Shown: positions 1-10,042, counted from the first letter of the stretch. The stretch is DNA of 36,518 nucleotides from Coemansia sp. RSA 1804 (GCA_027578815.1 JANBTH010000096.1:1-36518); one strand, 5' to 3'. Translations and numbers: made by a program. The notes: generated by a model not told the origin, from the letters alone.

Positions 1-723
1 ACACGTTGCGTTACAGTCTCTCTGAGAGCACACTTTCAACGCAGGCGGTCCAAACTGCCATCACTGCGTTTCCTTTTAATATAATTTTCGTTTATTAGTA
101 TGATTCCAATCGGCAACAGTTGGGGCTCTAGATGTAGACTCAACATACCCGGTTGATAATGAATCAAATTTTTTTGGAAAAAAGGTGCATAACTGACAAC
201 GGTGTAGGATCTGTCCTAGTAGCTGCGACCTGAGATTGCTACGACCTGCTAGCCTTATAAGAGGCAGGCGGAGCTTGAAGTTGGAATAGTTTCAGCAGGC
301 AATTTCCCGCGTTTTAGTTGAAATACAGATTTATTACAATACTCCATTTACTCTTACACTAAAGGCATACACTATTGACTAACGCAATGTGCGGATTTTT
401 TGGGAGCGCATTCAGCATGTATTGGTGCATCGGTCGGATATTGCTTGTCCTCCGGAAAGCCGATGAGTAGCAATAAAAAAGAGATGAAAGGAGGGATAAT
501 AATTTAGTGTTAACCGAATTGCCTTTTTCATATCTTTTTAATCCCACCGCACACGATTTGATTTTTGTGGAATTAGGATCAGATTTTCAGCTTATGCCAT
601 TTTGCATGTTTTTTTTATCTATTCTTTTTCAAATTCCTTTTATTACTTTGCTTTATTCAAAATTCGCACTCTTGTTTGTTTTATTTTATACCAGAAGAAA
701 ACAAGCTGGAATTATAAGAGGGA
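1..723. other. Gene-free left edge and TIM13 upstream region
   Basis: No convincing coding region. The sequence is AT-rich and T-rich just before the TIM13 start, with a TATA-like stretch near 684-690. An open frame that runs through 507-950 enters TIM13 out of frame and shows no protein-like composition upstream, so I treat the stretch as promoter and 5' UTR. Confidence 0.5.
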
Positions 724-1020
724 ATGGATCCGTTTTCATCGCTGGAGGGCAACCAGTCGCTCAAACTGGACGAGGGCATCACGGCGCAGAACATCGAGCA
801 AGTGAAGCAGAGCGTGCGGCAGAGCATAGCGATGGCCAATGCGCAGGAGCTGATCCGCAGGGTCAACGACGCGTGCTTCAAAATGAGCGTCCCCGCACCC
901 GGCGCATCGTTCACCCGCGCCGAGCAGGACAGCGTGTCGCGGTGCGTTGACAAGTACTTGGCTAGTTGGGACGTGGTGGCGCAGACGTATGTTGCCAGGC
1001 TGCAGAGAGAAGGGAAATAA
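724..1020 (+). CDS. TIM13: Mitochondrial intermembrane-space chaperone subunit Tim13, with two inner cysteines replaced
   Basis: A 98-residue small Tim protein. Family role: Tim8-Tim13 hexamers escort hydrophobic precursors across the mitochondrial intermembrane space to the TIM22 or SAM machinery. The helix containing MANAQELIRRVNDACF and the later CVDKYLASWDVVAQTYVARLQ match Tim13 of yeast and animals closely, and the length is normal. The family's twin CX3C motif should read CxxxC and CxxxC. Here the first reads CFKMS and the second SVSRC, so the inner pair (C2 and C3) are both serine while the outer pair (C1 and C4) remains. The start is the ATG after AGAGGGA, giving the usual short N-terminal arm. 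The gene is tail-to-tail with PEX1, with 96 bp between stop codons. Tim13 fits better than Tim8 because of the central IAMANAQEL-type helix. Confidence 0.9.
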   Translation: MDPFSSLEGNQSLKLDEGITAQNIEQVKQSVRQSIAMANAQELIRRVNDACFKMSVPAPGASFTRAEQDSVSRCVDKYLASWDVVAQTYVARLQREGK

Positions 1021-1116
1021 GCTAGCAGGGTTTTAACGGTTTCTTCGTAAATAGAAATATATATTCATTTAGGAAAAACGATAGTGAGAGATGTGATGAA
1101 ATGATGGTGTTTTTGG

Positions 1117-4100
1117 CTAGGCTAGTGTGGCCCGCTGCTCTATAGGCTGCTTCTGCGTGCTGCTGCTCCCCTTCTTGCCATCCACAAAGCTGCGGTATAT
1201 CGAGTCCAGACGGAGACGGTCGGCGGCCGCCATTGACGGGTGCGTGTATGCCAGGGCATCGGTGAAGAAGCGCATCGCGACGGTTGGCGGTTCAGGCGCT
1301 GCCGCCGCCGCCGACACAGAAGTACCGGCAGGGACTGATCCGTCATCCGAGGACATGCGCACCAGCCGCAGCAGCCTGTCTGCAATCCGCGCGCGCTCCT
1401 CGGCACCGGCGGGTGATTGGGAGTTGGTGCCATGCAGTGACGAGAGGATCTCGAAATCGGGAAGCCTCGGATCTTCTGCATTGCCAGCCCCAGTTGTGGC
1501 ATCGGCAGGAGACGGCATTGCGTGGACGGATTCGAGAAACGCATTGTACACAAGCGCCTGGAGATCGGCGCCCGAGAACCCGTCGGCAGCATCGGCCAAC
1601 GCGCGCCAATCAACGTCGGGGGCCACACGAAGTCGCCGCGCCAGACGTCGGAGAATATCCGCACGGTCTTCAGCGTCGGGCATCGCGCATAGCAGCGCCT
1701 TGTCCAGCCGTCCGGGACGCAGCAGCGCTGGATCGATCAGGTCGGGGCGACTGGTTGCCGCCAGCACATAGACGCCAGTGAGTCCCTCGGCGCCGTCCAT
1801 TTCGGTCAGAAACTGGTTGACCACGCGGTCGGTGACTCCCGTGTTATCGTGGCCGCGACGCGGGGCCAGCGACTCGAACTCGTCAAAGAACAGCACGCAT
1901 GGTGCTGCAGCGACCGCGCGGGCAAACAGGTCGCGCACGGCTTGCTCTGACGAGCCAATGTACTTTGACAGAAGCTCGGGACCCTTGCATCCGATGAAGT
2001 TGAGCCCGCACTCACGTGCCACTGCCGACGCCAACAGCGTCTTGCCGCACCCGGGGTATCCGTACAGCAAGATGCCCGAGCGCAGCCGCAGCGGACTGGT
2101 GGCAAATACCGCGGCGTAGCGCGAGGGGAGTTCGAGTGTTTCGCGTAGCAGTCTCCGCGTATCCTGCAGCCCGCCAATGTCGGCCCACCGCGTCTGTGAT
2201 GCCTGCAGCTGCACCCCGCGCAGGGAGCGTGGCCGGAACCCAGATATCGCGCGCTCAATGTCCGCATGCCGCACAGATACCCGGGTTTCTGATCCATCCG
2301 CGTCTGCCGAGAGAGCGCGCATCGTTGCCTCGTGAGCTGCGCGCTCGTACAGCGCACTGAGATCGGCCGGCATGTAGCCCTCGGTCATGTACGAGACCGC
2401 CGCAAGGTTTGCATCCTCCGCATCAAGCGGCGTAGCGCTTTCTCGCGCAATGGCCGCTAGAACCAATTCGCGCTCCGTACGGCCTGGAGCCGGAATCTCA
2501 AGCACGTCGCCGAGCACCGATGCATCGAACAGCCGCGGATGCACACTCGACCGAGAGGAGGCTGTGGCCAGCACCACAACACGCCGACCGTCGCCCGGAT
2601 CAAGTGCTGTCACAAGCGCGTCGACTATCCTGCGCAGCCGGCGCGAGTCGCCCTGCTCTTTTTCGGCGGGTGCTAGGGCGTCGAGATCGTCAAGCACCAG
2701 CAGCGTGAGCTGGTGCATCAGCGCATCGGCGACTATCATGCGCACCGATTCGCGGACCTTGTCGCCCCGCGCATCCATTGCTAACGATGTGCAGTCAACG
2801 TGGCGGCTGTACACAAGCTGGCCCCGGTACGCCGATACCCGCTTCTCCAGATACCGTGCAATGCTCGTCTTTCCCGATCCGCGGCGTCCGCACACTAGCA
2901 CGCCGCCGCTGCCTGCGGTGGTCAGCGATCCAAGAATGCTGGTCCATGCGGATGCGAGGAAACCATCAACACCGGCCAGTTCCCCTTGCGCACTACCCAC
3001 ATCCATTCCAGCAGCGTTGGTTTCCTCGCACTCGATCTGCAGCAACGGAAGCAAGCGGCCATCGATGCGAAGCGGCACCTCTTCGGGGGAGACTGCCGGA
3101 AAATCAGAATTTCTGTCGCTGGCAGTGTACGAAACAACTCTGGCCAGAAGCCGCGCATCGGGTGCTGCCGACGTCGGAATCGATGCCCCGACATTCAGTA
3201 CAACAACCGGCTGCATGTTCAGCATCTGCGCCAACGCCCTGCGCACAACAGCAACATCATCGTCTTTCTCACGCGCTTCATTTCCTTGGCCAGCAAACAT
3301 TGCAAACGTCAGAACTTTTGGTTTCTCCACAGGGACGCTGACGGCCTGCGCGCGCACCAGCTGCCCACTCGCAATCCCAGCAGCCCGTAGTGTTGCCTGC
3401 GCTGCGCACAGAACACCGGGCTGGATCGTTGTAGACACGCCCAGACGGCAGATCCACGGCCCCGCGCTTTGATTGTCATTGGTACTACTGGCATCTGCCG
3501 CTATTTTGCCAATCCGCACCACGCCAGTCCCCTTGTCAGCCTCCTTGGCAAGCGCAGACCCCGCTGCCACGTACAGTGTGCCGAAATCTGCGGCCCCGTC
3601 AGCGGGTGCCAATTCCGCAGCGCGCAGGCAATGGATGATGAGTCGCGGGTGGCGATCGCGGGACGATTGGTCGTCCGGTACCACCAACTGCTGTCTCCTA
3701 GCGCCATCTGCGCTGTGGGCTCGCACCTTGGGGGCCACAATGATCTCGGTGTCATTATCCAGCAACGCGCACCGATGGGAACCACCGGTGGATGAAGGAT
3801 CAGGGGTGATTTGCGATGGAATCAAGCAGACGGAGGCCGATGCATCCAGCCAGAAGACAATCGGCTGCCCGGACACCACCACCCGCGCCTGGCGCAGCAG
3901 TCTGGCCTCCACGGCTCCGGCGTTAGCTTCCAGAACCTCCCAATCGTCAAACCCGGCCGGCTCAACCGATGCCGCCGTACATATACCCACACCAGCCACA
4001 TACTCCACGCTCACGCTGTTCGCTGCTATAGATTCCGCGGGGATCCCCAGCTGCTTGCCGTACACACTGTCGATTTCCAGCTTCTCCTTGCTGTCGCCCC

Positions 4101-4385
4101 GCGATGCCCCGCCCGCCCATGTCACGTACGCTGTGTTCTGCGCGCCCCATCCAAGCTTGAGGACTATGGATCCTCCCTACACAATCGCTTATCCTCCATT
4201 GGCACCTCAGTCCTAATAAGATCGAGTTGCTACCCTTTCTGATGGCTCCTTCGCTCGTCTGCTTACAGCTAAAACTGGCTTACCTTGCTTGCCGGCTGCC
4301 CTGACAGCGCTGCCACCCAGCGCGGCGGCAGGTTGACGTGACAGGTCCGTAGTGGTCGGAACGCTACCTCCAGCTGTTGCGGCAT
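1117..4385 (-). CDS. PEX1: Peroxisomal biogenesis AAA-ATPase Pex1 (two exons)
   Basis: Join of exon 1 (4385-4284, 34 codons) and exon 2 (4176-1117), 1053 residues in total, the usual size for Pex1. With Pex6 it forms the double-ring motor that pulls ubiquitinated Pex5 from the peroxisomal membrane. Exon 1 supplies VAFRPLRTCHVNLPPRWV, matching the start of the Pex1 N-domain; exon 2 opens with GGSIVLKLGWG and continues through FDDWEVLEANA to the end of that domain. D1 has Walker A GRRGSGKT (464-471) and a Walker B ending DD, not DE (about 526-533), as in other Pex1 proteins. D2 has Walker A GYPGCGKT (740-747), Walker B CVLFFDEF (794-801) and the second region of homology LLRPGRLDK, so it should be the hydrolysing ring. 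No other gap is seen. The gene is divergent from the DUF8032-like gene. Confidence 0.93.
4177..4283 (-). other. Predicted PEX1 intron
   Basis: 107 bp with GTAAGC donor (4283-4278) and TGTAG acceptor (4179-4177), phase 0. Splicing joins codon AAG to GGA and makes the N-domain continuous; without it the long frame has no ATG at its start (it opens on GTG at 4125) and lacks the first beta strands. The intron frame contains a stop (TTTTAG) shortly after the donor. It is the only intron I can support in the window. Confidence 0.8.
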
Positions 4386-4863
4386 TCTTTCTCCCTATTT
4401 TTACTCCTGGTAATTCAAATACAAACGATAATACTTTTAGTGATTAAAAAAGGCAGTGTACAAAATAAATAAAAAAGATAACGAAGCTATGAAAAATATA
4501 CAAACGAAGAAAAAAAGGATGGGAAATTAAAAGGTGACTTATTTTCACGTTCAAGCATAAAAAAGCCTGAAAAAAGGAGAGCGGAGGTTTTTGTTTAAAG
4601 ACTAGCCGCCGCATTTAGCCTGGCAGCATACATTTTCATCAGGGCCATTTTCTAGAGCTCAAATGGGAACCAAAAAATGAGAATAAAAAAAGCATCAAAA
4701 AAATTTTTTTTTTGCAGCTCAATGTAAACAATTGAGAATCCATATTCTCATTTCATTCCAGTCACTTCTTTTATTTACTTATTTAATTTTAATCTAAGGG
4801 GTTTGCCCATCTACTTTTGTGTATAAAAAGCCTTATATTTCTATTTTTCTTCTCTTGCAAAAA
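4386..4863. promoter_or_regulatory. Divergent promoter between PEX1 and the DUF8032-like gene
   Basis: 478 bp of AT-rich DNA separating the two start codons. A TATA-like TATAAAAA lies at 4821-4828, about 40 bp before the first ATG on the + strand. No coding signal is seen. Poly-A/T runs around 4680-4715 could exclude nucleosomes. Confidence 0.5.
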
Positions 4864-7800
4864 ATGTGGGCTCGGACTGGCAGTTTGCCGCAGACCTCAC
4901 GATCGCGAGCTCCACCACCGAGCTCGGCAGCAATGAGCGCAAATGAAGACACGCCCGATACCACTACCGCCGTAAACAGCATCACCAGCATCAGTAGAAG
5001 CAAAAGTCTAGGCGGCGGCGGCGGAGGCGCATTTCCCTTGGCTGCCCGACGAGTTGACGCAGACATACTAGCAGATCTGCTGGGATCGCTAGAGGAGCCC
5101 GAGTATTCTGGTGCAGCGGATGAAGGCGAAAACGAGGGCGTGATTACCACGCAAGCAGTGCTGGACGGCCTGCGGTCGCTAGACGAGTTTGAGCAGCAGG
5201 CAGCGGTACACACTGACATGATGGCAGACAACAACGATGGTTACAGCCACCACCATCGTGCGCTAACGATGGCGGATCTCGAGACCGAGCATCTGTCGGA
5301 CTCATTCTTTCGTGCGGTAGCTGCTGCAGCCGCTGCTGGTGGATCATCCACTGCCACTGGCATTCATTCGCTGCCGTCATCGTCCCTTACGCCATCGGCA
5401 GTGACTGCAAATGGCCCTGTTGGGCTCGGTTCGTTCAACGAGGCGGAACTCTCGGCTGCGCTGGAGCAGATATACTGGGGCTCGCTGGACATGCCGCTGA
5501 ATACCACTGCATCTGCTACCGAAGATCCAGTCCCGTCTGTTCTGCCCACACCGCCAGTATCGGCACCAAGCACGCTGTTAACCACAAACGCATCAACTGT
5601 CGTAGGTTCTGCCGAAGCAGAAGCAGTTGCAGACGAGAGCGATATCGATGCGGATGACTATGAGGAGGAGGAGGACGATGATAACCCTCTCGAGCTTGAG
5701 GAACTGTCACTGTTTTCGCTGTTTCTTTCTGACATGACGGCATTCGAAACGTTTCTTGACAACCTTAGCCTGAACCAACTCCGCCAATGCGCAGCCACTG
5801 TGAATAGTGTGCTGGTGCGCAGGGAGAGCGGTCTGATGCAGCAGCAGAAGCAGACGACGGTTGGTTCTAATAAAGGAAAGCGTGGTGGTAAGACGGAGAA
5901 GAAGACGGTGACTAAATCACCAGACTCCACTGTTGTAGCTGATGATGCCTCTAGTTCGTCGTCCTCGGCAGCGGTGGCGACAGCTGTGGCGGCTCCTGCT
6001 GCTGCTGGTGGTGCTGAGAATTGCGATAAAAACAATGAAGTTGGATCGTCAGCGCTGCCGCAGCCTACGCTGGCACTTTTGCGCGAATGGCTGCCGCCAT
6101 CGACGGCCGATTGCGTGATCACTGCGCTGCAGTCGGCGGGTCTGCCGCGTTTTGAGTCCGTGGCAGCAGCAGCTAGTACCGCCTCCGCCAAGGCTGGTGC
6201 AAATAGCGGATCAGAAGAGAACCGTGGGACGTTGCCAGCCGCTCTGCCCGGTGCAGGCGACAGGGGGTCTGCGGCAAAGCGTGTCAGCAATAGCATCAGC
6301 ACTAGCGGCAGCGCAGAGGCAAGCAGCAGCATGGCGGAGGCAAGCACAAGCAGGAACGCTGTAGTAGCCGAAGAGGCGGCGATTGATGCTGACAAGGCGG
6401 GCGAACCTTCTGTTGAGGACGACATCGAGGGCACGCCATGGCTGAGCTTCGCGTATGCGCAGAAGGGCAAACCGCAGCGTCACCGCATCCGGATTGATGT
6501 GGAACGAGCGACGGCAATACCAACTAGTTTCAAGCAGAACAACTGCGTGTATCCGCGCGCCAACTGTGCTCGGGCTAGCTACCGCGGGAACCGATGGAGT
6601 TACGAGACCGAGTGCAATGCGCTTGGCTGGAAGCTGGCCTTCCTCAACCAGGAGCTTCTGTCCGACCGTCGTGGGCTTCTGCAGACGGCTGTCAATAACT
6701 ACCGAACGATGGTTGCTGGGCGCAAGAGCCGTCGTATCACAAGGATGGAGAAGGCAGAGCGCTCGCTGGCGTCCGCTGGAGCTGGAGCTGGTACCAGTGC
6801 TGTCGCTGCGAAGAAGCGTCCGCTGCCGCTCGATCCACTTGCGCTGGAGCGTGTGGGTGCTGGTGCGGAGAGCAGCGCCGAGAAGCGATCCAGACCCAAC
6901 CCAACTCCAAAGTCCCAGCAACCTCTGCCATTGCCCTCGCCATTGCCGGTGCCTGCGCCGCTACAGTCGCCACCGCCGCAACAGGCGTCGCAGAACGCCA
7001 AATGCCTGACACTCAGCGCCTACGTCAACGGCAAGTTCTCGCGCATCCGGATCAACGTAGATCTGGGCAGCATGGGCGATGATAGCACGAAGGTTGGAGC
7101 GCGATTCAAGCGCGACCACGCAGTGTTTCCACGCGCCCTGGATACGCCGCGCACGCGGTATGGCGCACAACTGCAGGGGCGGTGGGAGTTTGAGCAGACA
7201 TGCAATGAGCTGGCGTGGCGACTGGTATGGCTGAACAGAACCAGACTCCATGGCCGCAAGCTGCTTGTACAGCGGTGCATCGATGCCTATCGCGGTCGCT
7301 TTGCTGCTCCGCCGTGGCCGTTGTTGTCGTGCCACCAGCAGCTGATGGGCGGATCCGTTGATTCTCGCTTCTTCGATTACTGGCGTCCGCGCCCCGGTCG
7401 CCGGTCGTCGCTGCTGCCAGACCCTTCGCCTGGTTCTGTCTCGGGTTCCACCACCGCTCCGTCGTCGCCTGGGTCCTCGGGTCCAGGTTCCTCTGCGCGG
7501 GTGCGTGCGATTCGGCCGCGGTCATCGGTACCGGTTGTGGATCCTGCTATTGTTGACAGCCTGAGCCCAGCGTCTGGCTCCGCCGCCCCTCCATCGTCAT
7601 CATCATTTTCATCCTCCCAACAGATCCAGACGCAAGTTCATCAGAAGCAGCAGCTACAACAGCAGCAACAAGCTCATCATAAAAAGTCTCCGCCCGCGGT
7701 TATCATCAAGCCTGCGGCGTCTCACCCAACCGCCATTATTCGCCCGCAGATGCAAAACCATCCACAGTCGTCTCCAGCATCTACCAGCAGACCAGAAACG

Positions 7801-8607
7801 CTTGGGTTGGCTCAGAAGCACTCCGCTGTACCGCTACCATCGCCACAACGCAAAGCGCCGCCGCCTGCAGCACCCGCTGCTTCTCGGCCTAAGATGCCAG
7901 CGGCACAGACTGCGCCAAAGACAGTCATTCGTTTCACCAACCAACACCACGCCCCGCCTGATTCTGCCCCTATTACGAATCAACCAAAATCCTTGCCTAC
8001 ACCGCTCAGATCGCCTGTCAAACCAGCACCAGCACCAGCACCAGCAGCATCTCCTGGCACCAAGTCTTCTAGTTCTGCTGCACTGGCTAAAAGAACCGCC
8101 GACAGATCGGCCCAGCTCCGTGTGCAGCCGCCAGCAGAACCCCCAAAGCCAGCAGCACCAGCCGCGTCTTCTCGGACTATCAGCAACCAGCCGAAGCAAC
8201 AACATCAGCAGCAGCAGAAGCAGCAGCACATTCGTCCAGCCCCGACAAAACCTACGCTCAAGCAGCCAGGCAACGATAATGGTTGTCGGCCTGAATTGGC
8301 AGCAAAAACGTCGGCAAGGGCGTCTGGAAAGTCTGCAAAAGCACAGGCGGCCGCCAATATGCTGACCGACGTTCTGCGGCAGCTGTCGAGGGGCGATCCG
8401 TCGCTTGAGACGCTTGCCGGGATGCTGGAGAAGAAGAACAGCGCGGTTTCTGCTGACCTTGAATCTCCTCTTGGCAGAGCAGGAGCCAATGCAGTGACGA
8501 GTGCGCGTAGTCAAGCAACGGTTGTTGGAGATGACGATGGCGATATTCCGCTCGATGCAAAGGTTGCGGAGCTCGAAAAGCTTATCATTGATCTCCAGAA
8601 CGACTAG
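4864..8607 (+). CDS. Large disordered protein with two tandem DUF8032-like domains
   Basis: 1247 residues from the ATG at 4864; a second ATG at 4933 would give 1224. Two related globular domains sit in low-complexity sequence. Copy 1 (about 526-617) has RIRIDVERA, FKQNNCVYPRANC, RGNRWSYETECNALGWKLAFLN and a final NNYRTMV; copy 2 (about 714-813) has RIRINVDLG, FKRDHAVFPRA, QGRWEFEQTCNELAWRLVWLN and IDAYRGRF. I match this pattern to the fungal domain of unknown function DUF8032, from memory of the family. Before them are an acidic patch near 280 (DADDYEEEEDDD) and Ser/Ala-rich linkers with basic K/R clusters; after them are long Pro/Gln/Ser-rich tracts and a short C-terminal helix (VAELEKLIIDLQ). 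A nuclear, DNA- or chromatin-linked regulator is plausible from this layout, but that is inference. TATA lies only about 40 bp before the first ATG, which makes the 4933 start a fair alternative. Confidence 0.8.
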   Translation: MWARTGSLPQTSRSRAPPPSSAAMSANEDTPDTTTAVNSITSISRSKSLGGGGGGAFPLAARRVDADILADLLGSLEEPEYSGAADEGENEGVITTQAVLDGLRSLDEFEQQAAVHTDMMADNNDGYSHHHRALTMADLETEHLSDSFFRAVAAAAAAGGSSTATGIHSLPSSSLTPSAVTANGPVGLGSFNEAELSAALEQIYWGSLDMPLNTTASATEDPVPSVLPTPPVSAPSTLLTTNASTVVGSAEAEAVADESDIDADDYEEEEDDDNPLELEELSLFSLFLSDMTAFETFLDNLSLNQLRQCAATVNSVLVRRESGLMQQQKQTTVGSNKGKRGGKTEKKTVTKSPDSTVVADDASSSSSSAAVATAVAAPAAAGGAENCDKNNEVGSSALPQPTLALLREWLPPSTADCVITALQSAGLPRFESVAAAASTASAKAGANSGSEENRGTLPAALPGAGDRGSAAKRVSNSISTSGSAEASSSMAEASTSRNAVVAEEAAIDADKAGEPSVEDDIEGTPWLSFAYAQKGKPQRHRIRIDVERATAIPTSFKQNNCVYPRANCARASYRGNRWSYETECNALGWKLAFLNQELLSDRRGLLQTAVNNYRTMVAGRKSRRITRMEKAERSLASAGAGAGTSAVAAKKRPLPLDPLALERVGAGAESSAEKRSRPNPTPKSQQPLPLPSPLPVPAPLQSPPPQQASQNAKCLTLSAYVNGKFSRIRINVDLGSMGDDSTKVGARFKRDHAVFPRALDTPRTRYGAQLQGRWEFEQTCNELAWRLVWLNRTRLHGRKLLVQRCIDAYRGRFAAPPWPLLSCHQQLMGGSVDSRFFDYWRPRPGRRSSLLPDPSPGSVSGSTTAPSSPGSSGPGSSARVRAIRPRSSVPVVDPAIVDSLSPASGSAAPPSSSSFSSSQQIQTQVHQKQQLQQQQQAHHKKSPPAVIIKPAASHPTAIIRPQMQNHPQSSPASTSRPETLGLAQKHSAVPLPSPQRKAPPPAAPAASRPKMPAAQTAPKTVIRFTNQHHAPPDSAPITNQPKSLPTPLRSPVKPAPAPAPAASPGTKSSSSAALAKRTADRSAQLRVQPPAEPPKPAAPAASSRTISNQPKQQHQQQQKQQHIRPAPTKPTLKQPGNDNGCRPELAAKTSARASGKSAKAQAAANMLTDVLRQLSRGDPSLETLAGMLEKKNSAVSADLESPLGRAGANAVTSARSQATVVGDDDGDIPLDAKVAELEKLIIDLQND

Positions 8608-8657
8608 CCAGTAGAACATAAGATGTTTGCTCGTGTTAGACTGTTTCCAGACGTGCA

Positions 8658-8663
8658 AATAAA
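8658..8663 (+). terminator. Candidate poly(A) signal of the DUF8032-like gene
   Basis: AATAAA 51 bp after the stop codon, followed by an A-rich stretch. This is the expected 3'-end signal position; a sequence match only. Confidence 0.45.
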
Positions 8664-8886
8664 GAAAACAGTACACTAAACTTTCCATTTATTTAAAAGA
8701 ACATGTCTCTCACTTCTAATTCGATCCGTCAGGTGGTTTTGATCCGTCCCATAAGCAGATATTTTGCTTTTTGTGAAAATGCTAGCTGTGACCAGTTTGC
8801 TTCAATGGCAGCCGCTTTTACCACATTCATCAACCACACTGTTTTTTCACTCGTTCTAATTATACAACCCATATCTACACCTAACC

Positions 8887-9258
8887 ATGAGCACCTCTGC
8901 TAAAAAGCCTTCGTCATCCGCACAACCCCCGAACGAGCAGGAGCTCCGTCTTCAGGCCAACCAGTTCAGCAGCGAGCTGAAGGCAATAGCCGGCAAGATT
9001 GGGGAACTAGAACTGCAGCTCGACGAACACAACCTGGTGATCAAGTCAATGACTCCGATGCCCGAGGACCGCAAATGCTTTCGACTGATCAACGGCGTGC
9101 TGGTCGAACGCTCCGTCAAGGAGGTTCTGCCGGCTCTCAAGACCAACCGCGACGGAATCTCATCCACCATTACCCAGCTCACCTCGCAGTACAAGAAGAG
9201 AGACCAGGAGTTTTCCGATTTCCAGAAACTCCACCATATTCGCATAGCTTCCGCCTAG
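8887..9258 (+). CDS. GIM4: Prefoldin subunit 2
   Basis: 123 residues. Prefoldin is a cytosolic hexamer that hands nascent actin and tubulin to the CCT chaperonin; subunit 2 is a beta-class subunit. The pattern is typical: N-terminal coiled-coil helix (about 17-47), conserved RKCFRLINGVLVERSVKEVLPAL beta-hairpin region (about 61-83), then the C-terminal helix ending FQKLHHIRI. Length fits the shorter fungal forms, lacking the charged tail of animal PFDN2. The start ATG follows CTAACC. A small frame from 8703 overlaps this ATG out of frame; a TATA-like TTATACAA near 8859 suggests transcription begins after that frame's start, so I do not call a uORF. It lies 280 bp downstream of the DUF8032-like gene on the same strand. 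Confidence 0.93.
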   Translation: MSTSAKKPSSSAQPPNEQELRLQANQFSSELKAIAGKIGELELQLDEHNLVIKSMTPMPEDRKCFRLINGVLVERSVKEVLPALKTNRDGISSTITQLTSQYKKRDQEFSDFQKLHHIRIASA

Positions 9259-9714
9259 TGAATGGAAAGGTGGATTGGTTATCTAATTATTCGTTGTTGG
9301 TTTTCTGGATACTAAAAAATAGCCAATTCCGGTAATTTGATGCAATTAGATATTAAATTGAAAAGGGGGAATTACAATAGTTTTTCAGCATTCTACATGT
9401 GACCATATAACTTGTTTCCATATTGCTAAGTATATTTAATACGGAAAAAAAAGAAACGTAGTGTGTGAACAGTAGTAGTATAGTTGGACAACTAGAATTG
9501 TTTAACGAAAAGAAAAAGCGGAGAGAAAAGGCAAAATGCGTATGCTCTAGCTCATATTTTTCTTTAATTATTCTTAAAACCATACTAATTTTGTCCTATT
9601 TTAAAAAAACCAGATAGACATCTAAAACTTATTCACCTATCAAATGACAACATATTTACATTGCAGTCGTCAAGCTCTTCAATGAGCTCAAAAGAACATC
9701 ATCGTATATAGCTA
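9259..9714. other. AT-rich convergent intergenic region
   Basis: 456 bp between convergent genes (prefoldin and small orphan gene A). No coding signal. It holds 3' UTRs and, at 9637-9655, a motif related to the inverted-repeat family described at 10229 and 16738. Confidence 0.5.
9637..9655. repeat. Left copy of motif bracketing orphan gene A
   Basis: The reverse complement reads ATATGTTGTCATTTGATAG and matches 10229-10247 (ATATGTTAACATTTGATCG) at 16 of 19 positions in inverted orientation, enclosing gene A and its promoter. High AT content weakens the significance. Confidence 0.4.
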
Positions 9715-9924
9715 TCAAAGTTTTCCATACATTTTCTCAAGCGTAATTTGACGACCATTTACATTGTATGTGAAACTAGTCTCAGGATAGGTTCCATGGC
9801 CGTTGGCTGCTTTGGATCGAAAGACAACATTGGAAGGCGTGCCACCATATTGGCGAATTAGGTAATCTTTAGAATCACTGTTAATCCTGTAGTATAATCC
9901 TGCGTATGGAGCTGGTGTAGGCAT
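9715..9924 (-). CDS. Small orphan protein A (69 aa), paralogue of the gene at 11117
   Basis: I do not recognise the family. The frame stays open up to 10197, but I place the start at the internal ATG at 9924 (MPTPAPYAG) because the paralogue has its ATG and first residues at the same place and also ends after 69 residues. The two share about 55% of residues by eye, with an almost invariant core IRQYGGTPSN, then F-S-AANGHG and SFTY-VN. There is no signal peptide, membrane segment or cysteine. Alternating aromatic/polar residues and Gly/Asn turns suggest a small beta-rich fold. Upstream are a TATA box (10027-10042) and a block also conserved in the paralogue (10182-10209). The gene sits in an AT-rich island unlike the flanking housekeeping genes. 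Conservation of protein, length and promoter makes it a real gene; its function is unknown. Confidence 0.72.
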   Translation of the reverse strand: MPTPAPYAGLYYRINSDSKDYLIRQYGGTPSNVVFRSKAANGHGTYPETSFTYNVNGRQITLEKMYGKL

Positions 9925-10026
9925 TATTGAGAGCAAAAGATTTTGGTTAAACAGCTCAAATAAAAAATTGAAGATGTTACAAATAAAAACGAGGACACGA
10001 CAAAATGTTAAGCATATTGCAATGGG

Positions 10027-10042
10027 CTTTATATATACGGCC
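10027..10042 (-). promoter_or_regulatory. TATA element of orphan gene A
   Basis: On the minus strand GGCCGTATATATAAAG, about 107 bp before the ATG. The paralogue has GGCCGTATATAAAGGCC at the corresponding place, so the core promoter is conserved along with the gene. Confidence 0.65.

Noticed and set aside
507..950. 147-codon frame overlapping the TIM13 start
   Set aside because: Runs through TIM13 in another frame; the upstream half is a T-rich UTR translation.
8703..8903. 66-codon frame overlapping the prefoldin start, possible uORF
   Set aside because: A TATA-like site near 8859 suggests transcription starts after the frame's ATG.
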